Source: Paenibacillus vini
GTDB taxonomy: Bacteria; Bacillota; Bacilli; Paenibacillales; Paenibacillaceae
Length of the DNA stretch: 64,000 bases
Assembly (NCBI RefSeq): GCF_018403325.1
Contig: NZ_BOSL01000009.1
Coordinates: forward strand, 173,977 to 237,976
Direction: 5' to 3'
Part shown: piece after piece, positions 54,867 to 63,889 of the stretch
How the letters are laid out: each line of letters begins with the position of its first letter
How positions within the stretch are numbered: position 1 is the first letter of the stretch
The notes under the pieces: model-generated
Databases searched by the model: none
The model's input: only the letters and a program-made list of their open reading frames with translations
What the model was told of the DNA's origin: nothing
Translations under genes and position numbers: made by a program

Positions 54867-56534
54867 TTGCTGACCAATTATAATACTGACGGCCCTGGAG
54901 CTCGGCAATCCTCCGGCGGAAATGCTTGGACCATCCGGTTATGGGAGATGGGAATCTATGGTGGACAAGAACTGCCTTTAGATCCATGCCTGACTTGGAA
55001 TATGGTACTGATCATCCTGCTTGAAGGAGAGGCCAGTATGGAAAGGAACGAGCAGGTTACCCGAATGGCCAAAGGAACCGCCTGCTTTTGTCCTCCGAAC
55101 AGCACTTTCGGAATCCGTGCCGTTTCCGGGGCAAATGTCAGCATCGCGGTGTTTCAATTCAGCGTGTTCCAGACGGGAGACTCATCCGACCATGCATTAT
55201 GCGAAGGGGTGCCGGCAGGAATATTTCCAGAGGGGATGATAGGCTTGGCTTCGGCAGAAGACCGGGTACATCATTGGGCCTTTTCGATTTATCAAAACTC
55301 CCGTCACCAAAAACTTCTAAAGCAGTGGAGAGCCCAGGTCGATTTTCAGGAAATGCTGTATGAAATTCTGGAGACGAGCGGGCAAAGCTTCAACAATCAG
55401 GATAAAACTCGGATTCTGGAGAAAATCAGAATATATATGGAAGAGCATTACGGCGAAGATTTAACTACGGAACAGCTTGCCGGAATCGCCGAGCTGAGCC
55501 CAAAGTATTTTGCCGAGGTGTTCAAGAAGACATACGGTTCCGGCGTCATGGAATTCTTGACTCAAATCCGCATGAATAAGGCGAAGCAGCTTATGCTGGG
55601 CACGGACCGTTTGCTTCGGGAGGTCGCCCATCAGGTGGGATACAGGGACGAATTTTATTTTAGCCGGAAGTTTAAAAAAGAGTTCGGTCTATCGCCGTCA
55701 GCCTATATGAAGACGCACAAAAATAAACTTGCCGTGTACGGCTCCTCATCGATTCTCGGTTATCTGATCCCGCTTGAGGTCACCCCTTATGCCGCGCCGC
55801 TTCATCCTAAATGGTCCCGTTATTATCATCAGTCTCTCGCGCCGATCGTTCCTGTTCACCTCAGTGCCTATCGGCAGAACCACAACAAGGAAGAAAACTT
55901 GCAAAAACTCGTCGCTTCGCAACCCGATTTGATCCTGTGCGCCACTGGTGTCGAGCCACGGGAGAAAGAACGTCTAAAAGAGATAGCACCTATATATGAA
56001 ATGAAGGAAGATGTCATTGGCTGGGAAGCCCAGCTTCGTGAATTAGCAGAGCTGCTTGGGAGAATGGAGGAAGCCGATCGATGGCTCGAAGGATACAACA
56101 GGAAACGGGCGGACGTTTGCCGGAAGCTCCGGAATGAGCAGGATATGAGCTTGAACTCTCGCATGTTGCCGCTCCGTTTTCATAGAAACGAGTTATGCCT
56201 GAATCAAGGACCGGGGATCAACGAGGTGTTGTTCGGGATTTTAGGTTTTATGCCTTCATCTTTAATGGACAACAACGCTCATACGAATCCCTTTACAATT
56301 TCCCATCTGGTCGATTATGATGCGGACCATTTATGGCTGCTGATCCGTCAAGACACGGAAACTCTGGAATACTGGAAGACGCTGCAGTCCTCTCCCGAAT
56401 GGATAGGCCTCCCTGCGGTTCGGGCCGGAAGGGTGCATGTACTCTCGTCTTATCCTTGGCGGGAATATTCTCCTGTCGCTATATTGCAAATGTTGGAGGA
56501 GATCGAAGATATCATTTCCGTAAATAATCCATGA
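54867..56534 (+). CDS. Btr-like AraC regulator fused to a siderophore-binding domain
   Basis: 555 residues. An N-terminal cupin-like region (1-150), two AraC helix-turn-helix motifs (about 190-285; LTTEQLAGIAELSPKYFAEVF and LREVAHQVGYRDEFYFSRKF), then a periplasmic-binding-protein-like domain (about 290-550; LVASQPDLILCATGVE). This is the layout of B. subtilis Btr, which binds bacillibactin intracellularly and activates feuABC. The TTG start is used because AAGGTGG lies 7 nt upstream. Fur box in its promoter; transport genes follow. Confidence 0.9.
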   Translation: MLTNYNTDGPGARQSSGGNAWTIRLWEMGIYGGQELPLDPCLTWNMVLIILLEGEASMERNEQVTRMAKGTACFCPPNSTFGIRAVSGANVSIAVFQFSVFQTGDSSDHALCEGVPAGIFPEGMIGLASAEDRVHHWAFSIYQNSRHQKLLKQWRAQVDFQEMLYEILETSGQSFNNQDKTRILEKIRIYMEEHYGEDLTTEQLAGIAELSPKYFAEVFKKTYGSGVMEFLTQIRMNKAKQLMLGTDRLLREVAHQVGYRDEFYFSRKFKKEFGLSPSAYMKTHKNKLAVYGSSSILGYLIPLEVTPYAAPLHPKWSRYYHQSLAPIVPVHLSAYRQNHNKEENLQKLVASQPDLILCATGVEPREKERLKEIAPIYEMKEDVIGWEAQLRELAELLGRMEEADRWLEGYNRKRADVCRKLRNEQDMSLNSRMLPLRFHRNELCLNQGPGINEVLFGILGFMPSSLMDNNAHTNPFTISHLVDYDADHLWLLIRQDTETLEYWKTLQSSPEWIGLPAVRAGRVHVLSSYPWREYSPVAILQMLEEIEDIISVNNP

Positions 56535-56588
56535 AAGTTCCGGTAATATTCCATGGCGAAAAATGCCGATTCTCTTTACGATATAAAT

Positions 56589-56607
56589 GATAATAATTAT
56601 CATTATC
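56589..56607. promoter_or_regulatory. Fur box upstream of the feuA-like operon
   Basis: GATAATAATTATCATTATC matches the Fur consensus closely. It lies about 37 nt before the binding-protein gene. Confidence 0.9.
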
Positions 56608-56643
56608 AATATATTGGAGATAGGAAGGGAGTAGCAGGTATAA

Positions 56644-57654
56644 ATGAAACAGACGAAGTGGATCGTGGGGTTGTTATTAGTATTTATGCTAGCATTAACG
56701 GCTTGCGGAGAGAAGAAAGAGACATCCGGAACTGCTTCCGGCAACGCAGCTGCAAATGCTGAGACAAATGTGGAAGCGTCGGAGAATTCCGAGGCACAGC
56801 AAGCACAGCAAGAAACCAGAACCGTGAAATACCTGGACAAGGAATATACGCTGCCGGCGAAGACAGAACGAATTGTCATTACCGGGGCCGTCGAAGCGAT
56901 GGAAGACTCGATCGTACTTGACGTAAAACCGGTTGGAGCCATCACGTTCTCCGGCGAGTTTCCGGAGCTGTTCCAATCGATTACAACGGATGCCGAATCC
57001 GTCGGCGAAAAGACCGAGCCGAATTTCGAGACGATTTTAGCTCTGAAGCCAGACGTAATCCTGGGGAGCACCAAGTTCAAGCCGGAAGTGATGGAACAGC
57101 TGAGTAAAATTGCCCCAACCATTCCTTACTCCCATGTCTCTACGGATTGGGAAAGCAACCTGCAATTGCTTGGAGAATTGAGTGGAAAGCAGGAGCAGGC
57201 CAAACAGACGATCGAGAAATACAAGGCGGATTTGGAGACAGCCAAGTCACAGCTTAGCGATACCGTAAAAGGTGGAAAAGTAATCGCGCTACGTATCCGT
57301 GCAGGTGAATTGTACATTTATCCGGAAAAAGTGTTCTTTAATCCTGTCCTGTACGAGGAACTCGGCTTTACTGTGCCGGCGGAAGTTAAGGCAGCAAAAG
57401 CCCAGGAACTGGTATCCAAAGAGAAGTTTGCGGAAATGAATCCGGACTACCTGTTCTTGCAATTCTCACCGGACGAAAACAAAGACACGCCTAATGCGCT
57501 CGAAGAGTTCCAGAATGACCCGATCATCAAAAACATATCCGCCGTCAAAAACGGAAAACTGTTCGTCAATGTGGTTGATCCTTTGGCTCAAGGAGGCACG
57601 GCTTACAGTAAGATCGAATTTCTGAAAGCAGCGGTTAGTCAGTTGACAAAATAG
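56644..57654 (+). CDS. Iron-siderophore ABC transporter, binding lipoprotein (FeuA-like)
   Basis: 336 residues. Lipoprotein signal ending at LTAC (Cys20). Family of helical-backbone iron-siderophore binding proteins (VEAMEDSIVLDVKPVGAI; PDVILGSTKFKPEVMEQL). Context (Fur box, Btr-like gene, esterase) points to a catecholate trilactone siderophore such as bacillibactin. First gene of the operon. Confidence 0.9.
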   Translation: MKQTKWIVGLLLVFMLALTACGEKKETSGTASGNAAANAETNVEASENSEAQQAQQETRTVKYLDKEYTLPAKTERIVITGAVEAMEDSIVLDVKPVGAITFSGEFPELFQSITTDAESVGEKTEPNFETILALKPDVILGSTKFKPEVMEQLSKIAPTIPYSHVSTDWESNLQLLGELSGKQEQAKQTIEKYKADLETAKSQLSDTVKGGKVIALRIRAGELYIYPEKVFFNPVLYEELGFTVPAEVKAAKAQELVSKEKFAEMNPDYLFLQFSPDENKDTPNALEEFQNDPIIKNISAVKNGKLFVNVVDPLAQGGTAYSKIEFLKAAVSQLTK

Positions 57655-57676
57655 CTTAGAATAAGGCGTGTTGAAA

Positions 57677-58684
57677 ATGAGACACAAAAAAATACTGCCG
57701 GCGTTCATCCTAGCGATGGCTCCGGCAGTCGCTCTTTTATTGATCATGGTATCCATCCGTTACGGCGCGAAAAATATGACCTTCGATACCGTCTGGAATG
57801 CGGTATTTTCATTTGACCAAAACAGTCTTGATCACCAAATCGTGATGACCTCCAGACTGCCGAGAGCCGTAGGCGCTATGCTCATCGGTGCCTTTCTCGC
57901 GATTTCAGGGGCGCTTATGCAGGGGATTACAAGCAACTATCTTGCCTCTCCTTCGATTATGGGCGTATCGGACGGTTCGGTGTTTGCCGTGACCTTGTTC
58001 ATGGTCCTTATGCCGAATGCTCATCCGGATCTCTACATTTTAGGCTCGCTGCTCGGGTCTGCGGCAGGTGCGGCAATCGTATTCGGTCTGGCATGGGCGA
58101 TTCCCCAGGGAATGAGCCCCGTGCGGCTGGCGATTTTGGGTACGGTGATCGGAAGTTTTCTGAGCGGGACCGCGAGCGCGGTTGCTGCGTATTTTCAGCT
58201 ATCGCAAAAAGTCAGCTTTTGGTATAATGCCCGGCTGCATCAGTTGGACCCGGAATTGATCAAGCTTAGCATTCCGTTTGCGATCGCAGGATTGCTGCTA
58301 AGCCTGACCTTGACGAAATCAGTCTCGGCGTTATCCCTGGGTGAAGAGACGGCAGCGGGGCTGGGTATGCGGATATGGCTGGTGAAAGGACTCGCCATGC
58401 TGGCGGTCGTCATTTTGACCGGGGTGTCCGTGGCGCTTGCCGGCAAGGTTGCGTTTGTCGGGTTGATCATCCCCCATATCGCGAGATTTGTGTCCGGTTC
58501 CGATTACAGGTGGGTCATCCCCGTATCCGGGGTACTGGGAGGCTTGTTCCTGACGGCCAGCGATATTATCGCCCGGTTCCTGAACTACCCGTTCGAAACT
58601 CCGGTGGGTGTCGTGACCGCCTTGTTCGGCGTGCCGTTCTTCCTTTATCTCATCAGGACGAGGGGAGGGGAACAGCGTGCCTAA
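57677..58684 (+). CDS. Iron-siderophore ABC transporter permease (FeuB-like)
   Basis: 335 residues, FecCD-type permease with about nine or ten membrane helices and the coupling segment VAFVGLIIPHIARFVSG. ATG at 57677 with AAGG 10 nt upstream is preferred over a GTG three codons earlier. Confidence 0.92.
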   Translation: MRHKKILPAFILAMAPAVALLLIMVSIRYGAKNMTFDTVWNAVFSFDQNSLDHQIVMTSRLPRAVGAMLIGAFLAISGALMQGITSNYLASPSIMGVSDGSVFAVTLFMVLMPNAHPDLYILGSLLGSAAGAAIVFGLAWAIPQGMSPVRLAILGTVIGSFLSGTASAVAAYFQLSQKVSFWYNARLHQLDPELIKLSIPFAIAGLLLSLTLTKSVSALSLGEETAAGLGMRIWLVKGLAMLAVVILTGVSVALAGKVAFVGLIIPHIARFVSGSDYRWVIPVSGVLGGLFLTASDIIARFLNYPFETPVGVVTALFGVPFFLYLIRTRGGEQRA

Positions 58685-59699
58685 ATCTTCGAACGGCAGG
58701 TTCGTCACGGTGCTGGCATGCGGACTCCTGATCGTGCTCGTTGCGGTCTACTTCAGCTTGACTAACGGGACGTTCGACATTTCCGTAATGAACATATTAA
58801 AAACGATTCTGCGCATCCATCGTCAGGCGGATTATGATCTGGTCATCTTCGATTTCCGGCTTCCCCGGATCGTATTGGGGCTGCTTATCGGCTTCGCGCT
58901 GGGTATCGCCGGGACGGTTATTCAAGGGATTACGCGCAATGGACTGGCCGATCCCGGGATTCTGGGGATTAACGCGGGGGCCGGCATGGCGGTCGTCTTG
59001 TTTATGCTGCTGATCCAGGGCACCATGAGCCTGACCGGCTGGATGGGCGTGATGGCGATGCCGCTGTTTGGCCTGGCAGGAGGGATTGCCGCCACGGCGG
59101 TCATCTTTTTATTTGCAAGACAGGGCGGTAAGCTGGATCCCCAGCGCTTGATTCTGGTCGGAATCGCGATGAGCTCCGGATTTGGCGCCGTGACAATGTA
59201 CGTCTCGCTTAAGATGAATCCGCAGGACTATGAAACGGCCGCAGTTTGGCTGGCCGGCAGTCTTCATGGCGCCAATTGGAAATTTGTCGTCGCCACGCTG
59301 CCTTGGATGCTGAGTATTCCTGTGGTCATTTGGCTCCGTTCCCATGTGCTCGATCTGTTCCAGATGACCGAAGATAGCGTAAAAGGGCTTGGCGTAGCGG
59401 TGGAGCGGGAGAAGAACCTGTTATTGCTGTGCAGCATCGGCCTGGTTAGCGCAAGCGTCGCCGTTTCGGGTTCGATCAGCTTCGTCGGATTAATCGCTCC
59501 TCATTTGGCGCGGCAGCTGGTTGGATTACGGCATAAGCATATTCTCCCGGTCAGCGGTGTCGCAGGGGCGGCAATCGTCGTCATTAGCGATTTTATCGGC
59601 AAAACCTTATTTGCTCCTGCCGAATTGGCAGCAGGTATTGTGGTGTCCATTCTGGGAGTGCCTTATTTCGTCTACCTGCTGCTTCGGAGCAGAAAATAA
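58677..59699 (+). CDS. Iron-siderophore ABC transporter permease (FeuC-like)
   Basis: 340 residues, second FecCD-type permease; conserved SFVGLIAPHLARQLVG. GTG start, overlapping the previous gene by 8 nt. No ATPase gene follows, as in B. subtilis feuABC, where the ATPase YusV is encoded elsewhere. Confidence 0.92.
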   Translation: MPKSSNGRFVTVLACGLLIVLVAVYFSLTNGTFDISVMNILKTILRIHRQADYDLVIFDFRLPRIVLGLLIGFALGIAGTVIQGITRNGLADPGILGINAGAGMAVVLFMLLIQGTMSLTGWMGVMAMPLFGLAGGIAATAVIFLFARQGGKLDPQRLILVGIAMSSGFGAVTMYVSLKMNPQDYETAAVWLAGSLHGANWKFVVATLPWMLSIPVVIWLRSHVLDLFQMTEDSVKGLGVAVEREKNLLLLCSIGLVSASVAVSGSISFVGLIAPHLARQLVGLRHKHILPVSGVAGAAIVVISDFIGKTLFAPAELAAGIVVSILGVPYFVYLLLRSRK

Positions 59700-59735
59700 A
59701 AAGCAGAGGCTCGACAGAGGGGGCATGATGTGTAA

Positions 59736-61307
59736 ATGAAGCTTTTTAGACAGATGACGATTGGGACTAGAGAAGTGCTGTTGTGTTTGCCGCCATCCTA
59801 TGAAGATTCCGACCGCCGTTATCCGGTGGCTTACGTCCAGGATGGAGGCTTTCTGTTTACGGGATGCATCCGGTATCTTGAACATCTGTTTGCTTCGGAA
59901 CAGTTAGGCGAAGTGATTCTGGTCGGGTTGGAAACGGAGGACCGGAATGCTGAATATACGCCGTGGCCTGCCGGTTCGGTGGGCGGGAATGCTGATGGAT
60001 TCGGCGGAAAAGGCAGAGATTACGTAGATGAGGTTGCGGATGTTCTCAAACCTTACATCGATGCCAACTACCGGACTTTGAAGGAGCCGGAGCATACGGC
60101 GATGATCGGCGGATCGCTCGGCGGCTTGATCTCCTGGTTTGCAGGATATTGGAGACCCGAGGTATTCGGTCGGCTCGGTCTTTTGTCGGCTTCTCTTTGG
60201 TACGAAGGGGTCATGGAATTTATCAGCAATTCCTCAGAGCTGCAATATGATCTCCAGCGTGATCTCCGGATTTATATGTCCATTGGAGGTTTAGAAGGGA
60301 AATACAAGACGAACTCACAACGAAATATGGTCAGGTATAATGAGGAATTGCACAAGCTTCTGCAGGAGCGGGGATTCCCGGAAGACCGCTTGACCTTTGA
60401 GTTTGAGCCTGAGGGAACGCATGACGATTTATTTATGATAAAAAGATTTCCCGAAGCGCTGAAGCGGCTATTTGGTCCTGTCCCTAAATCGCCGGTTTTC
60501 GACAGGGATGATACAAGCCGGTATCCCGTCCCGGGGACGGTGGTCTGGCGAATGAACGCCAAGGCAACGGGCCATGAATATAGAATCTTCATCGCCGTGC
60601 CCGATAGTCCCCCGCCGGAGGAAGGGTACCCGGTTATTTATTCGCTAGATGCCAATGCTTCCTTTGCTACCCTGGCGGAGTCCATGCGGATGCAGGCGCG
60701 TGGGCCTCATGGACTTCCTGCGGCTGTTATCGTTGGAATCGGATATGATTCCACTGATCCGATCGTTACCGGAGAGAGGTTCCGTGATTATACGGTATAT
60801 GCGGACGCCAGTGAACTTCCCCTTCGTCCGGGAGGTCTTGCCTGGCCGCAAACGGGAGGAGCGGATGCATTCCTTGATTTTATCGAGCAGCAGCTTAAGC
60901 CCGAAGTTGAGCGGTATGTCAGGATCAATACTTCCAGACAGACCTTGTTCGGGCATTCGCTTGGCGGATTTTTGACCTTATACGGGTTGTTCGCGCGTCC
61001 GGGAACGTTCCAGCGTTATGCAGCGGCAAGTCCGTCCGTCTGGTGGAAGAATCATATGCTTTACAGCAAGTGGGAGGAAGTCAAGCCGCAGTTTACCGCA
61101 TCGGGTAGATCAGCAGAACTGCTCGTTATCGTGGGCACGGAAGAAAAGGAATCTATGATCCGGGATGCGAGAGAGCTGGTGAGGAGGCTGCGGTTGACCG
61201 AAACCGGTCTCTCCGTAATGTTTAAAGAAATCGAGGAAGAAGGGCATGTGTCCGTGCTACCTTCTTTGATGAGTCCGCTGCTGCGATTCGCAACCCAATA
61301 TGAATAA
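59736..61307 (+). CDS. Two-domain Fes/BesA-type siderophore esterase
   Basis: 523 residues made of two esterase-like alpha/beta hydrolase domains of the same type. Domain 1 (1-245) has the nucleophile elbow GGSLGG with Ser127 and a late His in EPEGTHDD. Domain 2 (about 260-523) has GHSLGG with Ser408 and a late His in EEEGHVSV. Single-domain BesA (about 290 residues) hydrolyses ferric bacillibactin trilactone to release iron in B. subtilis and sits at the same place after feuABC. The fused form is about twice the usual length. Whether both sites act on the same substrate is unknown. Confidence 0.82.
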   Translation: MKLFRQMTIGTREVLLCLPPSYEDSDRRYPVAYVQDGGFLFTGCIRYLEHLFASEQLGEVILVGLETEDRNAEYTPWPAGSVGGNADGFGGKGRDYVDEVADVLKPYIDANYRTLKEPEHTAMIGGSLGGLISWFAGYWRPEVFGRLGLLSASLWYEGVMEFISNSSELQYDLQRDLRIYMSIGGLEGKYKTNSQRNMVRYNEELHKLLQERGFPEDRLTFEFEPEGTHDDLFMIKRFPEALKRLFGPVPKSPVFDRDDTSRYPVPGTVVWRMNAKATGHEYRIFIAVPDSPPPEEGYPVIYSLDANASFATLAESMRMQARGPHGLPAAVIVGIGYDSTDPIVTGERFRDYTVYADASELPLRPGGLAWPQTGGADAFLDFIEQQLKPEVERYVRINTSRQTLFGHSLGGFLTLYGLFARPGTFQRYAAASPSVWWKNHMLYSKWEEVKPQFTASGRSAELLVIVGTEEKESMIRDARELVRRLRLTETGLSVMFKEIEEEGHVSVLPSLMSPLLRFATQYE

Positions 61308-61315
61308 GAACGAAC

Positions 61316-61358
61316 AATAACCGCCGAGAGACTGAGATGTCTTCCGGCGGTTATTTTT
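61316..61358. terminator. Terminator between the esterase gene and the convergent HAD gene
   Basis: AATAACCGCCG and CGGCGGTTATT pair perfectly; T run on the plus side. Confidence 0.88.
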
Positions 61359-61372
61359 TGATACTTGACGTA

Positions 61373-62224
61373 TTAGATCAGATGCTTCAACGCATAAGAT
61401 ACACCATGTTCGTCATTCTTTCGGGTTACGGCAGTACTGAGCTTTTTGATCTCATCCACGGCATTACCCATAGCGATGCGGGTACCCGCGATACGGAACA
61501 TGGATATATCGTTATAGCTGTCCCCGATGACCACTGTGTCTTCCAGGGGCACCTCATAGTGTTCCGCCAGAAACTGCAGAGCTCGTCCTTTGTCCGTTTC
61601 GGTCGAAATGACTTCCAACGTATGGTCGGCAGAGGATGTGGTGTGTACGGAAGGTTGGTTATCAAAGTGGCTGCGGATCGCATTCAATTTGGTTTCATTA
61701 TAGGTAAAGATAAGGAGCTTGTACGCTGAATTTCCTGAGCTGATGATGTCCAGAGGCTGTTCGGTAGGCTTGATGCCGAATTGGACAAACTGGACAAGCG
61801 CGCTCTCCCATAATTGATCGTAGTCTATATCGGGATTGGCGCTCTTGATTACATCCATCTCCGCACGCAGCTTATCTTCACCCCGTGAAGGAGAGTAGAT
61901 GGCATCCGGGCAAAAGATTTCAAAATAAACATCCTGCTCTTCCAAATAGGCGATAGCCTCCATAGCGGTTTGACGCTTAATCGGCGTTTCTTTTAATAAT
62001 TGGCCGTTCTCGTCATGAATAGCCGCTCCGTTAAATGAAATGATGGGCAGCTTTATATCGTCTCCCACCAGATGGCGCACATCATAGCCGGCTCTTCCTG
62101 TGCAAATTGCGACTCGATGATGGCGTTGTTCCAGCATGTCACGGATCGCAGCCAGCCCCTCCCCGCTCGGTTTGCTTTCCGAGGTCAACAGCGTTCCGTC
62201 CAAATCTATAGCAATTAATTTCAT
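61373..62224 (-). CDS. Cof-type HAD phosphatase
   Basis: 283 residues. Motif 1 AIDLDGTLL, cap domain typical of HAD-IIB, and motif 4 VVIGDSYNDISMF. Members dephosphorylate sugar phosphates or flavin mononucleotide; the substrate is not clear. The ATG at 62224 follows AAGGAGG with 7 nt spacing; a longer in-frame start lacks a site. Confidence 0.88.
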   Translation of the reverse strand: MKLIAIDLDGTLLTSESKPSGEGLAAIRDMLEQRHHRVAICTGRAGYDVRHLVGDDIKLPIISFNGAAIHDENGQLLKETPIKRQTAMEAIAYLEEQDVYFEIFCPDAIYSPSRGEDKLRAEMDVIKSANPDIDYDQLWESALVQFVQFGIKPTEQPLDIISSGNSAYKLLIFTYNETKLNAIRSHFDNQPSVHTTSSADHTLEVISTETDKGRALQFLAEHYEVPLEDTVVIGDSYNDISMFRIAGTRIAMGNAVDEIKKLSTAVTRKNDEHGVSYALKHLI

Positions 62225-62414
62225 GATTATTCCTCCTTGTCTCAAGTTGTCTGCCTGTGCTGGAACGAGTATAAAACATGAAATGCATTTCAGGTCAACC
62301 CTTATTGTATGTGAAGTATGGAACGGTATGCAGTCGGGCTAAGTGTAATGTGAACGAAGTGGTGTCGTTAGTGTAGAGAGGATGGCAGGGGTCATGGCAG
62401 GAATGATTGGACTG

Positions 62415-63041
62415 CTATAGATCGTTCGGCTGGTCCAGGATTGAGGAATATTGCGGATACAACAGCCTGATGCATTCGGGACAAATATCGTGGGTAAATT
62501 CGGCATGGGTATGCTTCATTAAGTATTCTTCGATGGAATTCCAGTTTTCTTGCTCGTCCTTGATTTGCTTACATACCGCACAGATTGGCAGTAAACCGCG
62601 CAAGGTACGAATTTGACAAGTGGCCTCTTTTAATTGTGATTCAAGATCCTTATAGCCCGTAATGTCGGAATATACAAGCAGCATGCCGCGAAGCCGTATC
62701 ATCCCTTCCAAATTAAGCGGAACCGCTTCCAAGAGATACCATCTTGATTCTAGGTGGTTAGAGTAAATCTCGGTGGAGTAGTAGAGGCTGTTACCTTCCA
62801 GAATACACTTTAAACTGGGCCACAATTCGCGGACGAGTGGTGCGTTGTCACCAATGAAGTTCTCGAAATGTCGCTCGAGATTTAATCCCGGACGATCCCA
62901 CAGCGGGGATAACCCGTGCAATAACGCAAGCTTTACCCAAGTCCGGTTGACGAATTGAATCGTTCCATTGGGATCGACGAAGGCCACGCCTTTGGGAAGA
63001 AAATGTGCGGCTTCCTTCAGTAAAGAAAGGGGTTCGGTCAC
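62415..63041 (-). CDS. Stand-alone PAS-domain protein with C-terminal Cys motif
   Basis: 208 residues, GTG start after TATAGGAG. The PAS domain (about 15-130) is followed by a short coiled coil and a conserved-looking segment LPICAVCKQIKDEQENWNSI... ending CPEC (CxxC...CxxC), which in many sensor proteins follows a PAS domain. No kinase, GGDEF or DNA-binding domain is attached, so it may signal through a partner. No neighbour suggests the signal. Confidence 0.78.
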   Translation of the reverse strand: MTEPLSLLKEAAHFLPKGVAFVDPNGTIQFVNRTWVKLALLHGLSPLWDRPGLNLERHFENFIGDNAPLVRELWPSLKCILEGNSLYYSTEIYSNHLESRWYLLEAVPLNLEGMIRLRGMLLVYSDITGYKDLESQLKEATCQIRTLRGLLPICAVCKQIKDEQENWNSIEEYLMKHTHAEFTHDICPECIRLLYPQYSSILDQPNDL

Positions 63042-63249
63042 GGTTTACGCTCCTATAGTCCAAAATTAGATGAATAGAAACATACATAGGCTGCTCGGCC
63101 TATTATTTGTTGGAAATTTCATGTTATAATTGGCCGATGACAGGAGCACAAAAAAGTGTTCAGTTCATTATATGCGTAAAAACGTAATTTAACAATAATG
63201 AATACTTAAATGCGTAATCCGGCGTATTTTGAAGGAAGGTCGAAGAAGT

Positions 63250-63612
63250 TTGTCTATCTATGACAGGATTGAACTTTTGATTAAGACTAAAGGTCTCATG
63301 AAAAAGGAGTTTTGTCTCGAACTTGGAATCAGTACGGGAAATCTGGGAGATTGGAAACGGGGAAAGTCGACGCCGAGCACGAACAAATTGATCGAGATAT
63401 CAGCTTATTTTGATGTCAGTTTGGATTGGCTTTTGACCGGTCGCGAAAGAACCGCTATACAGATTCAAGAAAGCAGCGCTGTATACGCAGCCAACCTCAC
63501 GATGAACTGGGAGAAGCTGGCCGGCGATTTAACACCAAAAGAAGCGCTCTTTATTCAAGAGTATCTCGAGTTTGCAAGGTATCGGAAACACAAGAAAGAG
63601 GGAGGGAATTAA
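63250..63612 (+). CDS. XRE-family DNA-binding protein
   Basis: 120 residues. HTH-XRE domain (about 1-63: IYDRIELLIKTKGLMKKEFC, then LGISTGNLGDWKRGKSTPST, ending SLDWLLTG). The C-terminal 50 residues contain a predicted helix with a LTPKEALFIQEYLEFARY segment. The TTG at 63250 gives the usual SIYDRI start, and AAGGAAGG is about 10 nt upstream. Similar proteins are often small phage-like or housekeeping regulators; target unknown. Confidence 0.82.
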   Translation: MSIYDRIELLIKTKGLMKKEFCLELGISTGNLGDWKRGKSTPSTNKLIEISAYFDVSLDWLLTGRERTAIQIQESSAVYAANLTMNWEKLAGDLTPKEALFIQEYLEFARYRKHKKEGGN

Positions 63613-63618
63613 TTCCAC

Positions 63619-63647
63619 TTTACATTTAGTAAACACAATTATATAAT
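63619..63647 (+). promoter_or_regulatory. SigA promoter of tRNA-Leu copy 2
   Basis: TTTACA and TATAAT with 17-nt spacing, 28 nt before the tRNA. Confidence 0.8.
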
Positions 63648-63675
63648 AAAAAATGTTCGTTTCTGAAACTGCCGA

Positions 63676-63758
63676 GCGGTCGTGGTGGAATGGCAGACAC
63701 GCTATCTTGAGGGGGTAGTGGGCGTATGCCCGTGGAGGTTCGAGTCCTCTCGACCGCA
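63676..63758 (+). tRNA. tRNA-Leu (anticodon GAG), copy 2
   Basis: 83 nt. Same as the copy at 54615 except for a compensating change in the variable arm (GGGC/GCCC instead of GGGT/ACCC). CCA is not encoded. Confidence 0.95.
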
Positions 63759-63797
63759 TCATATTTAACAAAAGAAAGTCCCTGGACATAGTAAACT

Positions 63798-63853
63798 GGT
63801 ACCCATAGTTTGGACACTTTGAAAAAAGGTGTTCAGGCTGTGGGTACCTTTTT
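63798..63853 (+). mobile_element. Hairpin at the left end of an IS3-like element
   Basis: GGTACCCATAG (63798-63808) pairs with CTGTGGGTACC (63838-63848) and is followed by TTTTT. Nested inside is GGACACTTT/AAAGGTGTTC. Such structures at IS ends can block read-through transcription. It begins about 40 nt after tRNA-Leu. The exact element boundary is not determined. Confidence 0.55.
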
Positions 63854-63889
63854 GTATACTGGAATAAGCATCGGGGGGGGGGGGATTGC

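Noticed and set aside
54831-61307. Siderophore biosynthesis cluster
   Set aside because: Only regulation, uptake and release genes are present; no peptide synthetase or dihydroxybenzoate genes were found.
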